Origin: Asanoa sp. WMMD1127 | GTDB taxonomy: Bacteria > Actinomycetota > Actinomycetes > Mycobacteriales > Micromonosporaceae | Assembly (NCBI RefSeq): GCF_029626225.1 | Contig: NZ_JARUBP010000001.1 | Span: forward strand, 186,001 to 250,000 | Length of the DNA: 64,000 nt | Direction: 5' to 3' | Shown: positions 42,802 through 50,816 of the stretch, piece by piece | Position numbering within the stretch: the stretch's first letter is position 1 | Layout of the letters: every line of letters starts with the position of its first letter | Notes under the pieces: model-generated | What the model was told of the DNA's origin: nothing | Seen by the model: only the letters and a program-made list of their open reading frames with translations | Databases searched by the model: none | Made by a program: the position numbers and the translations under genes

Positions 42802-43839
42802 ATGTCGGAAACCGCGACCGAGCAGGGCGTCTACGTCAACCCCTCCGGTGAGTTCACCCGCGACCAGCGCTACATCGCCACCCGGATCACCCGCGACGGG
42901 CGCGACGGCTACCCGGTGGAGCCCGGCCGCTACCGGCTCGTGGTCAGCCGGGCCTGCCCCTGGGCCAGCCGGGCGGTGATCGTCCGCCGCCTGCTCGGGC
43001 TGGAGGACGCGATCTCGATGGCCATCGCCGGCCCGACCCACGACAAGCGGAGCTGGACGTTCGACCTGGCCCCGGGCGGCCGCGACCCGGTGCTCGGCTA
43101 CGAGCGCCTCCAGGAGGCGTTCTTCAAGCGCTTCCCCGGGTACGAGCGCGGCATCACCGTGCCGGCCGTCGTCGACGTGACCACCGGCGAGGTGGTGACC
43201 AACGACTATCCGCAGATCACCATCGACATGTCGCTGGAGTGGCGCGAGTTCCAGCGTGACGGCGCACCGGAGCTCTACCCGGAGGCGCTGCGCGAGGAGA
43301 TCGACGCGGTCAACCAGGTGGTCTTCAAGGACGTCAACAACGGCGTCTACCGGGCCGGCTTCGCAGGGACACAGGAGGCGTACGAAAAGGCGTACACCCG
43401 GCTCTTCGATCGGCTCGACTGGTTGTCGGAGCGGCTGGCCGGCCAGCGCTATCTCGTCGGCGACACGATCACCGAGGCCGATGTGCGGCTGTTCACCACG
43501 CTGGTCCGGTTCGACCCGGTCTATCACGGCCACTTCAAGTGCAACCGGCAGAAGCTGACCGAGCTGCCGGTGCTCTGGGCGTACGCGCGGGACCTGTTCA
43601 CGACTCCCGGCTTCGGCGACACCGTCGACTTCGACCACATCAAGCGCCACTACTACGAGGTGCACCGCGACATCAACCCGACCGGCATCGTGCCGGCAGG
43701 TCCCGACCTCGCCGGCTGGCTGACCCCGCACGGCCGCGAGGAGCTGGGCGGCCGGCCGTTCGGCGACGGCACCCCGCCCGGTCCCGTGCGGCCCGACGAG
43801 GTGGTCCCCGCGGAGCACACGCCGCTGAAACTCGGTTGA
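42802..43839 (+). CDS. Glutathionyl-hydroquinone-reductase-like thiol transferase (ECM4/YqjG type)
   Basis: The 345-residue protein has the family motif SRACPWASRAVIVRRLLGLE with catalytic Cys in CPWA (about 52), followed by KRSWTFDLAPGGRDPVLGYE, VPAVVDVTTGEVVTNDYPQI and the GST C-terminal domain (YLVGDTITEADVRLFTTLVRFDPVYHGHFKCN). These enzymes reduce glutathionyl-hydroquinones; actinomycetes use mycothiol instead, so mycothiol conjugates are the likely substrates. ATG 42802 is preferred over 42793 because the upstream TAT box suggests a leaderless start. Confidence 0.9.
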   Translation: MSETATEQGVYVNPSGEFTRDQRYIATRITRDGRDGYPVEPGRYRLVVSRACPWASRAVIVRRLLGLEDAISMAIAGPTHDKRSWTFDLAPGGRDPVLGYERLQEAFFKRFPGYERGITVPAVVDVTTGEVVTNDYPQITIDMSLEWREFQRDGAPELYPEALREEIDAVNQVVFKDVNNGVYRAGFAGTQEAYEKAYTRLFDRLDWLSERLAGQRYLVGDTITEADVRLFTTLVRFDPVYHGHFKCNRQKLTELPVLWAYARDLFTTPGFGDTVDFDHIKRHYYEVHRDINPTGIVPAGPDLAGWLTPHGREELGGRPFGDGTPPGPVRPDEVVPAEHTPLKLG

Positions 43840-43866
43840 CCTGAAGCGGGCTTCAAGTCGGATCAT
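43836..43866 (+). promoter_or_regulatory. Second MerR-type promoter, TTGACC-N19-GATCAT
   Basis: TTGACC (43836-43841), a 19-bp spacer carrying the dyad TGAAGC-GG-GCTTCA (43842-43855), then GATCAT (43861-43866). The predicted start falls at or next to GTG 43873, so the MFS gene would be leaderless. The layout copies that at 20331-20361. The preceding gene's TGA again lies in the -35 box. Confidence 0.7.
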
Positions 43867-43872
43867 CGTGCG

Positions 43873-45216
43873 GTGACCGCCACCGCCACCGCGCCCTCCG
43901 CCACCCTCTTCGACCGCCGCCACGCGCTGGCCACGACCGGCGCGACCAGCCTGGTCTTCCTGGCCGCGTTCGAGGCGTTGGCGGTCACCACGGTGATGCC
44001 GGCGATCACGGACGACCTCGACGGACGCTCGCTCTACGCGCTGGCGTTCGTGGCCACCACCGCGGCCAACGTGGTCGGCAGCGTCGCGGCCGGCGCCTGG
44101 GCCGACCGCCGCGGGCCGCGCCGGGCGCTGCTGGTGGCGATCGCCGTCTTCGCGCTCGGCCTGGCCGTGGCGGGCACGGCCACCAGCATGACGGTCTTCG
44201 TGGTGGGCCGGTTGCTGCAGGGGTTGGGCGCCGGCGGCATCACGGTCGCGCTGTACGTGGTCGTCGCCGGGCTCTTCCCGGCCGCGCTGCACCCGCGGAT
44301 CTTCGGGCTGTTCGCCGCGGCCTGGGTGGTGCCGTCGATGGTCGGCCCGTTCGTGGCCGGTCTGGTGGCCGACGCGTGGAGCTGGCACTGGGTGTTCCTC
44401 GGCGTGCTGGTGCTGGTCGCGGTCGCGACGCTGGTGATCCTGCCCGTGCTGCGGGTCGCCGTCGCGCCGTCGGGCGACGGCTCGCCCCGGGCCGGCCGGC
44501 GGATCGCCGCGGCGGCCGTGGTCGCCGTCGCCGCCGTGGTCGCGGGCGTGTCGAGCGAGCTGCCGGACGCCCGGGGCTGGCTGTTGCTGGCGGTCGCCGG
44601 CGCGGTCGTGGTCGCCACCGTCCGCGCGCTGCTGCCGCCCGGCACCCTGCGGGCCCGGCCCGGTCTGCCCGGCGCGGTGCTGCTCAGCGCCGCCGCCGGC
44701 GCCACCTTCTTCAGCACCGAGGTCTATCTGCCGCTGCTGCTGCACGACCGCTACGGGTTGCCGAGCTGGCTGTCCGGCTTCACGCTGACCGTCGGCGCGA
44801 TCGCCTGGGCGACCGGCTCCCACGTGCAGGGCCGGCTCGGTTGGCCCGCGCAGCGCGTGCTCCGGCTCGGCGCCCTGCTCCTGGCCACCGGCGCCGCCGC
44901 CGAGCTCGCCACCGCCCTGATCACGCCGCACTGGGTGTTCGTCGGCGCCGGCTGGCTGCTGGCCGGCGGCGGGATGGGCCTGATGTATCCCCGCGTCTCG
45001 ACCCTGGTGCTGGCCGCCTCGGCGCCGGGCACCCAGGGTTTCAACACAGCCGCCAAGAGCATCGCCGACGTGGTGGGCGCCAGCCTGGCGCTCGCGCTGA
45101 CGGGCCTGCTCTTCCAGTCACTGGCCGGCGTCGGCGCCTGGTGGTCCTTCGCCGGCACCCTCACCCTCTCGACGCTCTTCGGCGCGGCCGCCGTCACCGT
45201 CGCCCGCCGCGTCTAG
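43873..45216 (+). CDS. MFS multidrug efflux transporter
   Basis: The 447-residue protein starts at GTG 43873. It has about 12-14 membrane helices and MFS motifs VTTVMPAITDDLDG, GAWADRRGPRRALLVAIAVFALGLAVAG, GRLLQGLGAGGITVALYVVVAGLFPAALHPR and VPSMVGPFVAGLVADAWSWHWVFLGV. It is a drug:proton antiporter by family. The MerR-type promoter upstream suggests induction by its substrate. The stop overlaps that of the convergent gene by 4 bp. Confidence 0.9.
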   Translation: MTATATAPSATLFDRRHALATTGATSLVFLAAFEALAVTTVMPAITDDLDGRSLYALAFVATTAANVVGSVAAGAWADRRGPRRALLVAIAVFALGLAVAGTATSMTVFVVGRLLQGLGAGGITVALYVVVAGLFPAALHPRIFGLFAAAWVVPSMVGPFVAGLVADAWSWHWVFLGVLVLVAVATLVILPVLRVAVAPSGDGSPRAGRRIAAAAVVAVAAVVAGVSSELPDARGWLLLAVAGAVVVATVRALLPPGTLRARPGLPGAVLLSAAAGATFFSTEVYLPLLLHDRYGLPSWLSGFTLTVGAIAWATGSHVQGRLGWPAQRVLRLGALLLATGAAAELATALITPHWVFVGAGWLLAGGGMGLMYPRVSTLVLAASAPGTQGFNTAAKSIADVVGASLALALTGLLFQSLAGVGAWWSFAGTLTLSTLFGAAAVTVARRV

Positions 45217-45671
45217 GACGCGCGGGACCGGTAGGACTCGAGGACGGCTGTCCAGCCGCCGTCGGCGGCGAAGCGGGCGTGGTCGGCGGTCTGGTCCGCG
45301 TGCCAGCCGCTGTGTTCGAGGCGCACGTCGGTGGCCGAGCCGTCCGGGGTGAAGCTCACGTCGACCAGGGTCGCGCCCGGGGTACGCAGTCCGTGCGTCC
45401 AGCTCAGCGCCACCCGGGCCGACAGCTCCCAGATGCCGACCTCGCCCCAGCCGTGCTCGGCGCCGTCCCGCGCCCGCTCGTAGATCCGACCGCCGACCCG
45501 GGACTCGAGCACCACGGCGGCCAGCGCGTCGCCGCTCGCCGTGAACGCGGGCGGCCACCAGTCGCCGATCTTGGCCGTGAACAGGTCGAACGCCTCCGTC
45601 GGCCCGACCGGCACGACCAGCTCGCGGACGATCGGCGGCAGCGCCGAATCCTCGTACCCCCGGCTCGTCAT
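45213..45671 (-). CDS. SRPBCC/AHSA1-type activator-of-Hsp90 homology domain protein
   Basis: The 152-residue protein has the SRPBCC/AHSA1 pattern: IVRELVVPVGPTEAFDLFTAKIGDWWP, ESRVGGRIYERARDGAEHGWGEVGIWELSARVALSWTH and TDVRLEHSGWHADQTADHARFAADGGWTAVLESYR. These small cytosolic proteins bind hydrophobic ligands; the function here is unknown. Confidence 0.88.
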   Translation of the reverse strand: MTSRGYEDSALPPIVRELVVPVGPTEAFDLFTAKIGDWWPPAFTASGDALAAVVLESRVGGRIYERARDGAEHGWGEVGIWELSARVALSWTHGLRTPGATLVDVSFTPDGSATDVRLEHSGWHADQTADHARFAADGGWTAVLESYRSRAS

Positions 45672-45768
45672 GATCCGTTTCTCCCCTGCTTTCGGCTTTC
45701 ACCAGACTGCCAGTCCGGGGCGTGCGACGCTGGCCAGAGCCAGAGGCCAGCCCCAGGTGGAGGTTCCG

Positions 45769-46998
45769 ATGACCAGAATCGGCGCCAAGGACGAGCTGTT
45801 CGGCGCGCACACGCTGCGAACCATGGGGCACGCCCCCTACGGCGGTGCCGACATCGGTGAATGTCTGGCCACGCTGGCCCGGGTCCAGGGCACCGACCTC
45901 TCCAGTTGGTACGGCGAGTGGACGCTGACCGCCAACCGCGTGCAGGCGCTGGCCGAGGCGGAGGAGACCGCCGGGCACGTGGAGAGCGCGCGGCTGGCCT
46001 ACTGGCGGGCGTCGAACTACTTCCGCAACGCCGGGACGATGCTGCTCGGGGCCCCGCTCGACCGGCGGGCCGTCGAGGCCAACCTGCGGCAGACCGATGC
46101 CTTCCGGCGCGGCGCCCAGCTGATGCCCTCGCCGCCGCGGCAGGTGGAGATCCCGTGCGGCGACACCACTTTGCCCGGTTACCTGTTCCGGAGCGAGGGC
46201 CCGGCGGGCGACCGGCCGATGCTGATCGCGCTCGGCGGCTACGACGGCACGGCCGAGGAGAACTACTTCTTCAACGGGGCGGCCGCGCTGGCCCGCGGCT
46301 ACGACGTGCTGACCTTCGACGGGCCCGGGCAGGGCGCGGCGCTGCTGCAGCGCGGCATGGTCATGCGGCCGGACTACGAGAACGTGATCACCCCGGTGGT
46401 CGACTTCGTGCTGCAGCAGACGGGGGTCGACCCCAACCGGATCGCCCTGGTGGGCCTGAGTCTCGGTGGCTATCTCGCGCCGCGGGCGGCCAGCGGCGAG
46501 CACCGGCTGGCGGCGTGCATCGCCGACGGGGGCCAGTACGACCTGTTCGACGCCGTGCTGCAGCGGATGCCGGCTCCGGTCGCGCGCGGGTTCGCCGAGG
46601 GACGCTCGTCGTCGGCGGCGATGCTCCGCCGGGTGCTGCGCGGGATGGAGCGGCGGCCGACGGCGGGCTGGTCGCTGCGCCGCGGCCAGCTCGTGCACGG
46701 CGCGGCCGACTCGGTGACCTACCTCGACATGCTGCGCGACTACACGCTCAAGGGCCGGGCCGGGCGGATCACCTGCCCGACGCTGGTCTGCCACGCCGAG
46801 TCCGACCCGCTGGGCGCCCAGGCCCCGGAGCTCTACGACGCGCTGACCGGTCGCAAGGAGCTGATCACCTTCACGGTGGCGGAGGGCGCGGGCGACCACT
46901 GCGAGGCGGGCGCTCGTACGCTCTTCCACGCGCGCGCCTTCGGCTGGCTCGACTCGATCCTGCGCCCGGCCCAGGTGCTGAGCGGCAGCGGCTACTAG
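45769..46998 (+). CDS. Alpha/beta-hydrolase (FrsA/DUF1100-like, 2,6-dihydropseudooxynicotine-hydrolase type)
   Basis: The 409-residue protein starts at ATG 45769 (GGAGG 5 nt upstream). Residues 1-130 form a helical cap typical of this group ([16 protein letters not shown]). The hydrolase core has [28 protein letters not shown], the nucleophile elbow GLSLGG (Ser about 230), [11 protein letters not shown] (acid) and [11 protein letters not shown] (His about 376). Relatives cleave C-C or ester bonds in diverse compounds. The TAG stop is shared with the target site of the IS5 element: an element base now supplies the final G, so the protein is unchanged. Confidence 0.88.
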   Translation: MTRIGAKDELFGAHTLRTMGHAPYGGADIGECLATLARVQGTDLSSWYGEWTLTANRVQALAEAEETAGHVESARLAYWRASNYFRNAGTMLLGAPLDRRAVEANLRQTDAFRRGAQLMPSPPRQVEIPCGDTTLPGYLFRSEGPAGDRPMLIALGGYDGTAEENYFFNGAAALARGYDVLTFDGPGQGAALLQRGMVMRPDYENVITPVVDFVLQQTGVDPNRIALVGLSLGGYLAPRAASGEHRLAACIADGGQYDLFDAVLQRMPAPVARGFAEGRSSSAAMLRRVLRGMERRPTAGWSLRRGQLVHGAADSVTYLDMLRDYTLKGRAGRITCPTLVCHAESDPLGAQAPELYDALTGRKELITFTVAEGAGDHCEAGARTLFHARAFGWLDSILRPAQVLSGSGY

Positions 46999-47909
46999 GC
47001 CGTGTTTCGTAGGGCTCGGAGCCATTGGTTGATGGCCGCGATGGTCAGGGTGGCTTCGTAGCGCACGGCGAGTTTGTCGTACCTGGTGGCCATGGCGCGG
47101 TGGTGTTTGAGCTGGTTGATGCCGCACTCGACGGCGTGACGCGCCCGGTAGAGGTTGGGGTCGAAGGCGGGCGGACGGCCGCCCTTGGAGCCCTTGGCCT
47201 TACGGTGTTCGTCTTGGTCGGTCTTGCTCGGGATGCAGGCTCGGATGCCGCGGCGGCGCAGGTGGGCGCGGTTGGCTGCGGAGGTGTACGCCTTGTCTGC
47301 CAGGACGGTGTCCGGGCGGGTCCGGGGCCGGCCGCCATCGGCGCGCGTGACACGCACTTTGGCCAGCACGGGGATGAACTGAGGGCTGTCGCCGCGTTGG
47401 CCGGCGGTGACTATCGCGGCCATTAGTTTGCGGCCCTGCTCGCAGGCCAGATGGGTCTTGGTGGTCCAGCCGCCCCGGGACCGGCCGAGCGCGTGATCTG
47501 CCGGCTCGCTCTGCGTTCCGCCGGGCGGCTCCTTCTGCCCGTCACCGTCGCGGCGGGCGCCCGCGGCGTGCTGATGGGCGCGGCTGATGGTGGAGTCCAC
47601 GCTCACCGTCCAGCCGATCAACCCGGCCGCGTCCGCCCGGGCCTGCAACACCGCCAGAATCTGCGCCCAGACCCCGTCGCGCTGCCAACGGCGGAACCAT
47701 CGATACAGCGTCTGCCACGGCGGATACACCGCCGGAACGTCTCGCCACGGCGAGCCGGTCCGGACCCGCCACCGGATCCCGTCGATGATCATCCTCATGG
47801 TCCATTTGCGGGGCTGATCACGACCGGTTCCCGCCGGCAACGGCGGTTCGAGCACCGCCCACTGCACGTCGGTCAGGTCATGTCGCCTCACTGCCGCTAC
47901 GCTCGGCAC
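46995..47909 (-). CDS. IS5-family transposase, single intact frame
   Basis: The 304-residue DDE transposase starts at GTG 47909 after GGAG. Motifs: [16 protein letters not shown] and [32 protein letters not shown] in the N-terminal part, first Asp in [17 protein letters not shown] (about 104), second Asp in [20 protein letters not shown] (about 203) and Glu in [32 protein letters not shown] (about 261). Many relatives need a frameshift between two frames; here it is one frame. The stop TAG is made from the target TA plus the flanking C, so the element does not carry its own stop. Confidence 0.95.
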   Translation of the reverse strand: MPSVAAVRRHDLTDVQWAVLEPPLPAGTGRDQPRKWTMRMIIDGIRWRVRTGSPWRDVPAVYPPWQTLYRWFRRWQRDGVWAQILAVLQARADAAGLIGWTVSVDSTISRAHQHAAGARRDGDGQKEPPGGTQSEPADHALGRSRGGWTTKTHLACEQGRKLMAAIVTAGQRGDSPQFIPVLAKVRVTRADGGRPRTRPDTVLADKAYTSAANRAHLRRRGIRACIPSKTDQDEHRKAKGSKGGRPPAFDPNLYRARHAVECGINQLKHHRAMATRYDKLAVRYEATLTIAAINQWLRALRNTA

Positions 47910-48018
47910 GAGGTCTCCGGTGTGAAGTTCTAGCTTGGTCGCTGAACCAACTACCGGAGACCTCTTCAGTTATCGATCACCGACACGCCGCAGCATCGAC
48001 GCCCTACGAAACACGACC
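46998..48018 (-). mobile_element. IS5-family (IS427-like) insertion sequence
   Basis: The ends are an 18-bp inverted repeat with one mismatch: GGCCGTGTTTCGTAGGGC at 46998-47015 and, on the minus strand, GGTCGTGTTTCGTAGGGC at 48018-48001. TA (46996-46997 and 48019-48020) is the direct target repeat, within CTAG on both sides, as expected for this IS group. One transposase gene fills the element. Removing the element and one TA rejoins GGCTACTAGCCCGG, in which the stop codons of the two flanking convergent genes overlap. Confidence 0.92.
47911..47963 (-). promoter_or_regulatory. Inverted repeat that covers the transposase ribosome site
   Basis: AGGTCTCCGGT (47911-47921) and ACCGGAGACCT (47953-47963) form a perfect 11-bp stem around 31 nt. 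The arm next to the gene contains the GGAG site, 1 nt from the GTG. An RNA started outside the element would include both arms and hide the site; one started in the loop would not. Confidence 0.7.
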
Positions 48019-48437
48019 TAGCCCGGCCCGGCCTCGTGGCCGCGGCGGCCCTTGGTGCGCCGGCGCTCCTTCATCTCCGCCTCGAAGATGTGCTTCCGCC
48101 CGTCCGCCAGCTGGTCGCGGGCCCGGGCCTCGAGGTCGCGGAACGTCGCGTAGTAGCCCTCGTCGTAGTCCTCGACGATCTGGTAGGTCCACCGGCCCTC
48201 GATGACGTTGCGCCCGATCAGCTCGTCGCGGACGGCGTCGGCGAGCGCGTCGTGGCCCGCCTTGCGCAGCAGGTCGACGGCCTCGTCGAGCATCAGGTCG
48301 GCGTGGCCGGTGAGCTGGTGCAGGGAGTAGAGATGGCCGCGGACCCGCTCGACCGTCTCCAGCGCCTCGCTGAGCTTGCCGAGGGCGGCCACGGTGTCGT
48401 CGTCGAGTCCGGGCGGACGTTGATGCCGGTCGGTCAC
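48018..48437 (-). CDS. Conserved actinobacterial helical protein, unknown function
   Basis: From GTG 48437 the product has 139 residues, mostly helical and charged: LDDDTVAALGKLSEALETVERVRGHLYSLHQLTGHADLMLDEAVDLLRKAG, RDELIGRNVIEGRWTYQIVEDYDEGYYATFRDLEARARDQLADGRKHIFEAEMKERRR. The RWTYQIVEDYDEGYY segment looks strongly conserved. I recognise it as a hypothetical type found in many actinomycetes but know no function. Cytosolic. Its TAG stop lies in the right CTAG of the IS5 insertion and remains intact. Confidence 0.8.
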   Translation of the reverse strand: MTDRHQRPPGLDDDTVAALGKLSEALETVERVRGHLYSLHQLTGHADLMLDEAVDLLRKAGHDALADAVRDELIGRNVIEGRWTYQIVEDYDEGYYATFRDLEARARDQLADGRKHIFEAEMKERRRTKGRRGHEAGPG

Positions 48438-48522
48438 GATCTCGTTCCTACCCCACCGAGGCGCCGACAATGCCGGCGGTGGAGCCGCCCGTCGGGGCGA
48501 CTCCACCTCGGCTGACGCTGGG

Positions 48523-49212
48523 TCAGGCCGCGTGCTTGCCGCGGCGACGGACACGGGTGGCCGCGACCACCACGGCGCCCCCGGCGAGCAGCACCAGGCC
48601 GCCCGCGACGACCGGGACCGGGTCGGGACCCGGGGTGACCGGCAGCTGGCCGCCGGGCACGGTCAGGTTGTCGACCGACGCCACGTCGTTGCCGGCGCCG
48701 GGCATGCTCTGCTCCGCGACGATCTTGTAGCGGCCGGGCCGCAGGGCCGGCGAGATCTGGCACGACCACCAGCCGTTCTGGGCCACGGTCGTGGTGCAGC
48801 GGCCGGCCGGGCTGGCGTCGCTCTCCGGCTGCTTGTTGTTCCAGTTGCCGTTGTTGGCGGGTCCGTTGCCGGGCCCGTTGCTCGGACCGTTGCCCGGGCC
48901 GTTGTTGGCGGGCCCGTTGCCCGGACCGTTGTTGGCCGGGCCGTTGTTGGCCGGGCCGTTGCCGGGACCGTTGTCCCCCGGGCGGCCGTTCCAGTGGTGG
49001 TTGCCGTTGTTGCCCTGACTGATCGCCTCGACCGCGACCCGGGCACCCGGCCGGCCCAGGCCCTTGACGGTCGGCGAGTTCGAGATGGTCGCGCCGCTCT
49101 GCGGACTGGTGATCTGGAACCCAGTGCCGTCCGCGAAGGCCGGCGCACCCAGCACCAGCCCGACTCCGACCACAGCCGCGCCCAAGCCCACCCTCGTGCG
49201 CAGTTTCCCCAT
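48523..49212 (-). CDS. Secreted surface protein with Asn/Gly/Pro repeats and C-terminal membrane anchor
   Basis: The 229-residue protein has a signal peptide (VGLGAAVVGVGLVLGAPAFA), a short beta domain (GFQITSPQSGATISNSPTVKGLGRPGARVAVEA), then about 50 residues of GPGNGPANN-type repeats, a second beta domain with two cysteines (GRCTTTVAQNGWWSCQISPALRPGRYKIVAEQ) and a C-terminal helix ending RVRRRGKH. The tail resembles a wall-anchoring signal, but the usual LPxTG-type motif is replaced by LPVTPGP, so sortase anchoring is doubtful. The repeat is likely a flexible spacer through the wall. Confidence 0.83.
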   Translation of the reverse strand: MGKLRTRVGLGAAVVGVGLVLGAPAFADGTGFQITSPQSGATISNSPTVKGLGRPGARVAVEAISQGNNGNHHWNGRPGDNGPGNGPANNGPANNGPGNGPANNGPGNGPSNGPGNGPANNGNWNNKQPESDASPAGRCTTTVAQNGWWSCQISPALRPGRYKIVAEQSMPGAGNDVASVDNLTVPGGQLPVTPGPDPVPVVAGGLVLLAGGAVVVAATRVRRRGKHAA

Positions 49213-49352
49213 TGGTTTCTCCCTTCACAACACTCCCAGGGCCGAATATATGCAGAGAAACTTCGCATAAGTGGGCAAACGCGGAACTTGCCCGAATCGC
49301 GGCGGTCCGCCCGGCGTGTCGGGCTTAGCGTTCTAAGCAGGAGGTGATCGCG
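49213..49352. promoter_or_regulatory. Divergent promoter region with TATGC-N10-GCATA dyad
   Basis: A 140-bp AT-richer region between the repeat-surface protein and the DinB-like gene. TATGC and GCATA around 49251-49270 form a 5-bp dyad. Both genes have good ribosome sites (GGGAG, AGGAGGTGATC). Confidence 0.4.
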
Positions 49353-50120
49353 ATGGTGACCGACACCCGGCCCCACGCGCTGACGCGGCGCCAGGCGGCC
49401 GACATCGCCGCGACCGAGCTGCGGGCGTTCGGCGCCGCGATGGCCTCCCTCGACGACACCGACTGGGTGCGGGCCACGGACTGCTCCGAGTGGACGGTCA
49501 AGGACGTCGTGGCACACGTCTGCGGCCAGTACGAGGAGATCGCCAAGCCGACCGTCCTGCTGCGCCGGCTGCGCGTCGCGAAGCGGCGCTACCCCGACCG
49601 GACCGCGCTCGACGGCCACAACCAGGTGCAGCTCGACGACCTGGGCAAGCTGTCCCCACGCGCCCTCTTCGACCGGCTGGCCCGCCTCGGCCCGGTGGCG
49701 ATCCGCCGGGCCCGGCTGATGCCCGGCCTGTTCCGCCGGATCTCGACGGACCGGTTCTTCCCCGACGGACCGACGATGGTCGAGGCCAACCTCGGCTACC
49801 TGGTCGACGTGATCCTGCCGCGGGACACCTGGATGCACCGACTCGAGCTGGCCCGCGCGACCGGACGCGTGTTCGACGTGGACGACCACGACTACGAGAT
49901 CGTCGGCCAGGTGGTCCGCGACCTCGACCGGGCCTGGCAACGCCCGCCCCTGCGGCTGGAGCTGACCGGACCGGCCGGCGGCCTCTGGGAGCTCGGCGAC
50001 GGCCCACCGGTCGAGTCGGTCACCGCCGACACGATGGCGATGATGCTGCACCTCTCCGGCCGCGACGGCGTCGACCTGCCGAAGGACAGCCCCCTCGAAG
50101 CCGCGCGCGTGGTGTTCTAG
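49353..50120 (+). CDS. Maleylpyruvate-isomerase/DinB-like (TIGR03083-type) mycothiol-related protein
   Basis: ATG 49353 lies 8 nt after AGGAGG. The 255-residue protein has the DinB/MDMPI N-terminal bundle: TRRQAADIAATELRAFGAAMASLDDTDWVRATDCSEWTVKDVVAHVCGQYEEI (His about 56), and PRDTWMHRLELARATG (His about 168), the usual metal-site region. The C-terminal part (RPPLRLELTGPAGGLWELG, DTMAMMLHLSGRDGVD) is an SCP2-like lid seen in this family. Mycothiol-dependent chemistry is common in the family but the substrate is unknown. Confidence 0.88.
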   Translation: MVTDTRPHALTRRQAADIAATELRAFGAAMASLDDTDWVRATDCSEWTVKDVVAHVCGQYEEIAKPTVLLRRLRVAKRRYPDRTALDGHNQVQLDDLGKLSPRALFDRLARLGPVAIRRARLMPGLFRRISTDRFFPDGPTMVEANLGYLVDVILPRDTWMHRLELARATGRVFDVDDHDYEIVGQVVRDLDRAWQRPPLRLELTGPAGGLWELGDGPPVESVTADTMAMMLHLSGRDGVDLPKDSPLEAARVVF

Positions 50121-50665
50121 GCGATCATCCGCAGGAGCTTCTGGATCTGGGCGCGCACGGTCTCGTCCGTACGCGTGGCCAGCTCCTTGGTGTCCGGGTC
50201 CAGGCCGCCCGCGGTCTCCATCCGGGCCAGCTCCACCGCGCCGTGCTGATGGCCGACCAGCATGGTCAGGAACGTGCTGTCGAACTCGGCGCCCGACAGG
50301 CCCGCCAGCCGCAGCAGTTCGGCGTCGTCGAGCAGCGGCAGCCCGCCGTGCTCCTCGTGCGCGCCCGCGTGGGCGGTGGAGACCAGCGGTTGCCCCCAGG
50401 CCGTGAGCCGCTCGCGGATCGTGTCGGTCTCGCTCGCCTGGCCGGCCGCGAGCTCGCCGGCGACCGCCCGTACCTCCGGTCGGGTCCCCTGCTTCTCCCC
50501 CAGGGCCAGCAGCTTCGCCGCCGGTTCGTGGTGGGCGAGCAGCATCTGCAGGAACATCACGTCGGTGTCGTTGTAGGCGGGTGCCGGCGCGGCAACGTGG
50601 TCCGGTCCACCACAAGCGGCAAGAAGCAGCGCGGGAAGCGCGAACATCATCTGTCGTCGCCGCAC
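50117..50665 (-). CDS. DUF305 lipoprotein
   Basis: GTG 50665 is chosen because GGAGG is 7 nt upstream and it leaves a normal lipoprotein signal MRRRQMMFALPALLLAACGG. The 182-residue protein is a DUF305 ferritin-like bundle: DVMFLQMLLAHHEPAAKLLALGEKQG and FDSTFLTMLVGHQHGAVELARMETAGG, each with the HH or HQH pair found in the family. DUF305 proteins are often linked with copper or envelope stress; the histidine and methionine content fits metal binding. Its stop overlaps that of the convergent gene. Confidence 0.88.
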   Translation of the reverse strand: MRRRQMMFALPALLLAACGGPDHVAAPAPAYNDTDVMFLQMLLAHHEPAAKLLALGEKQGTRPEVRAVAGELAAGQASETDTIRERLTAWGQPLVSTAHAGAHEEHGGLPLLDDAELLRLAGLSGAEFDSTFLTMLVGHQHGAVELARMETAGGLDPDTKELATRTDETVRAQIQKLLRMIA

Positions 50666-50689
50666 TCCGACACCTCCAGTTCGGCTCAC

Positions 50690-50753
50690 TTGCTCTGCAT
50701 CCATCTACGCATCGCCTCGGCGGCCGGCCGATTCCCCTATGGATGCAGAGCAA
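50690..50753. repeat. 15-bp perfect inverted repeat with 34-bp loop
   Basis: TTGCTCTGCATCCAT (50690-50704) and ATGGATGCAGAGCAA (50739-50753) are exact reverse complements. The pair lies between the LPMO stop (50817, minus) and the DUF305 start (50665, minus). It could be an operator pair, an LPMO terminator or the scar of a small mobile element. Confidence 0.8.
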
Positions 50754-50816
50754 ATGCGGGAAGCAGGGCCCGCCCCGCCGGTCCGAGCGATCGGGCGGCG
50801 CGGGCCCGTTCAGCGC

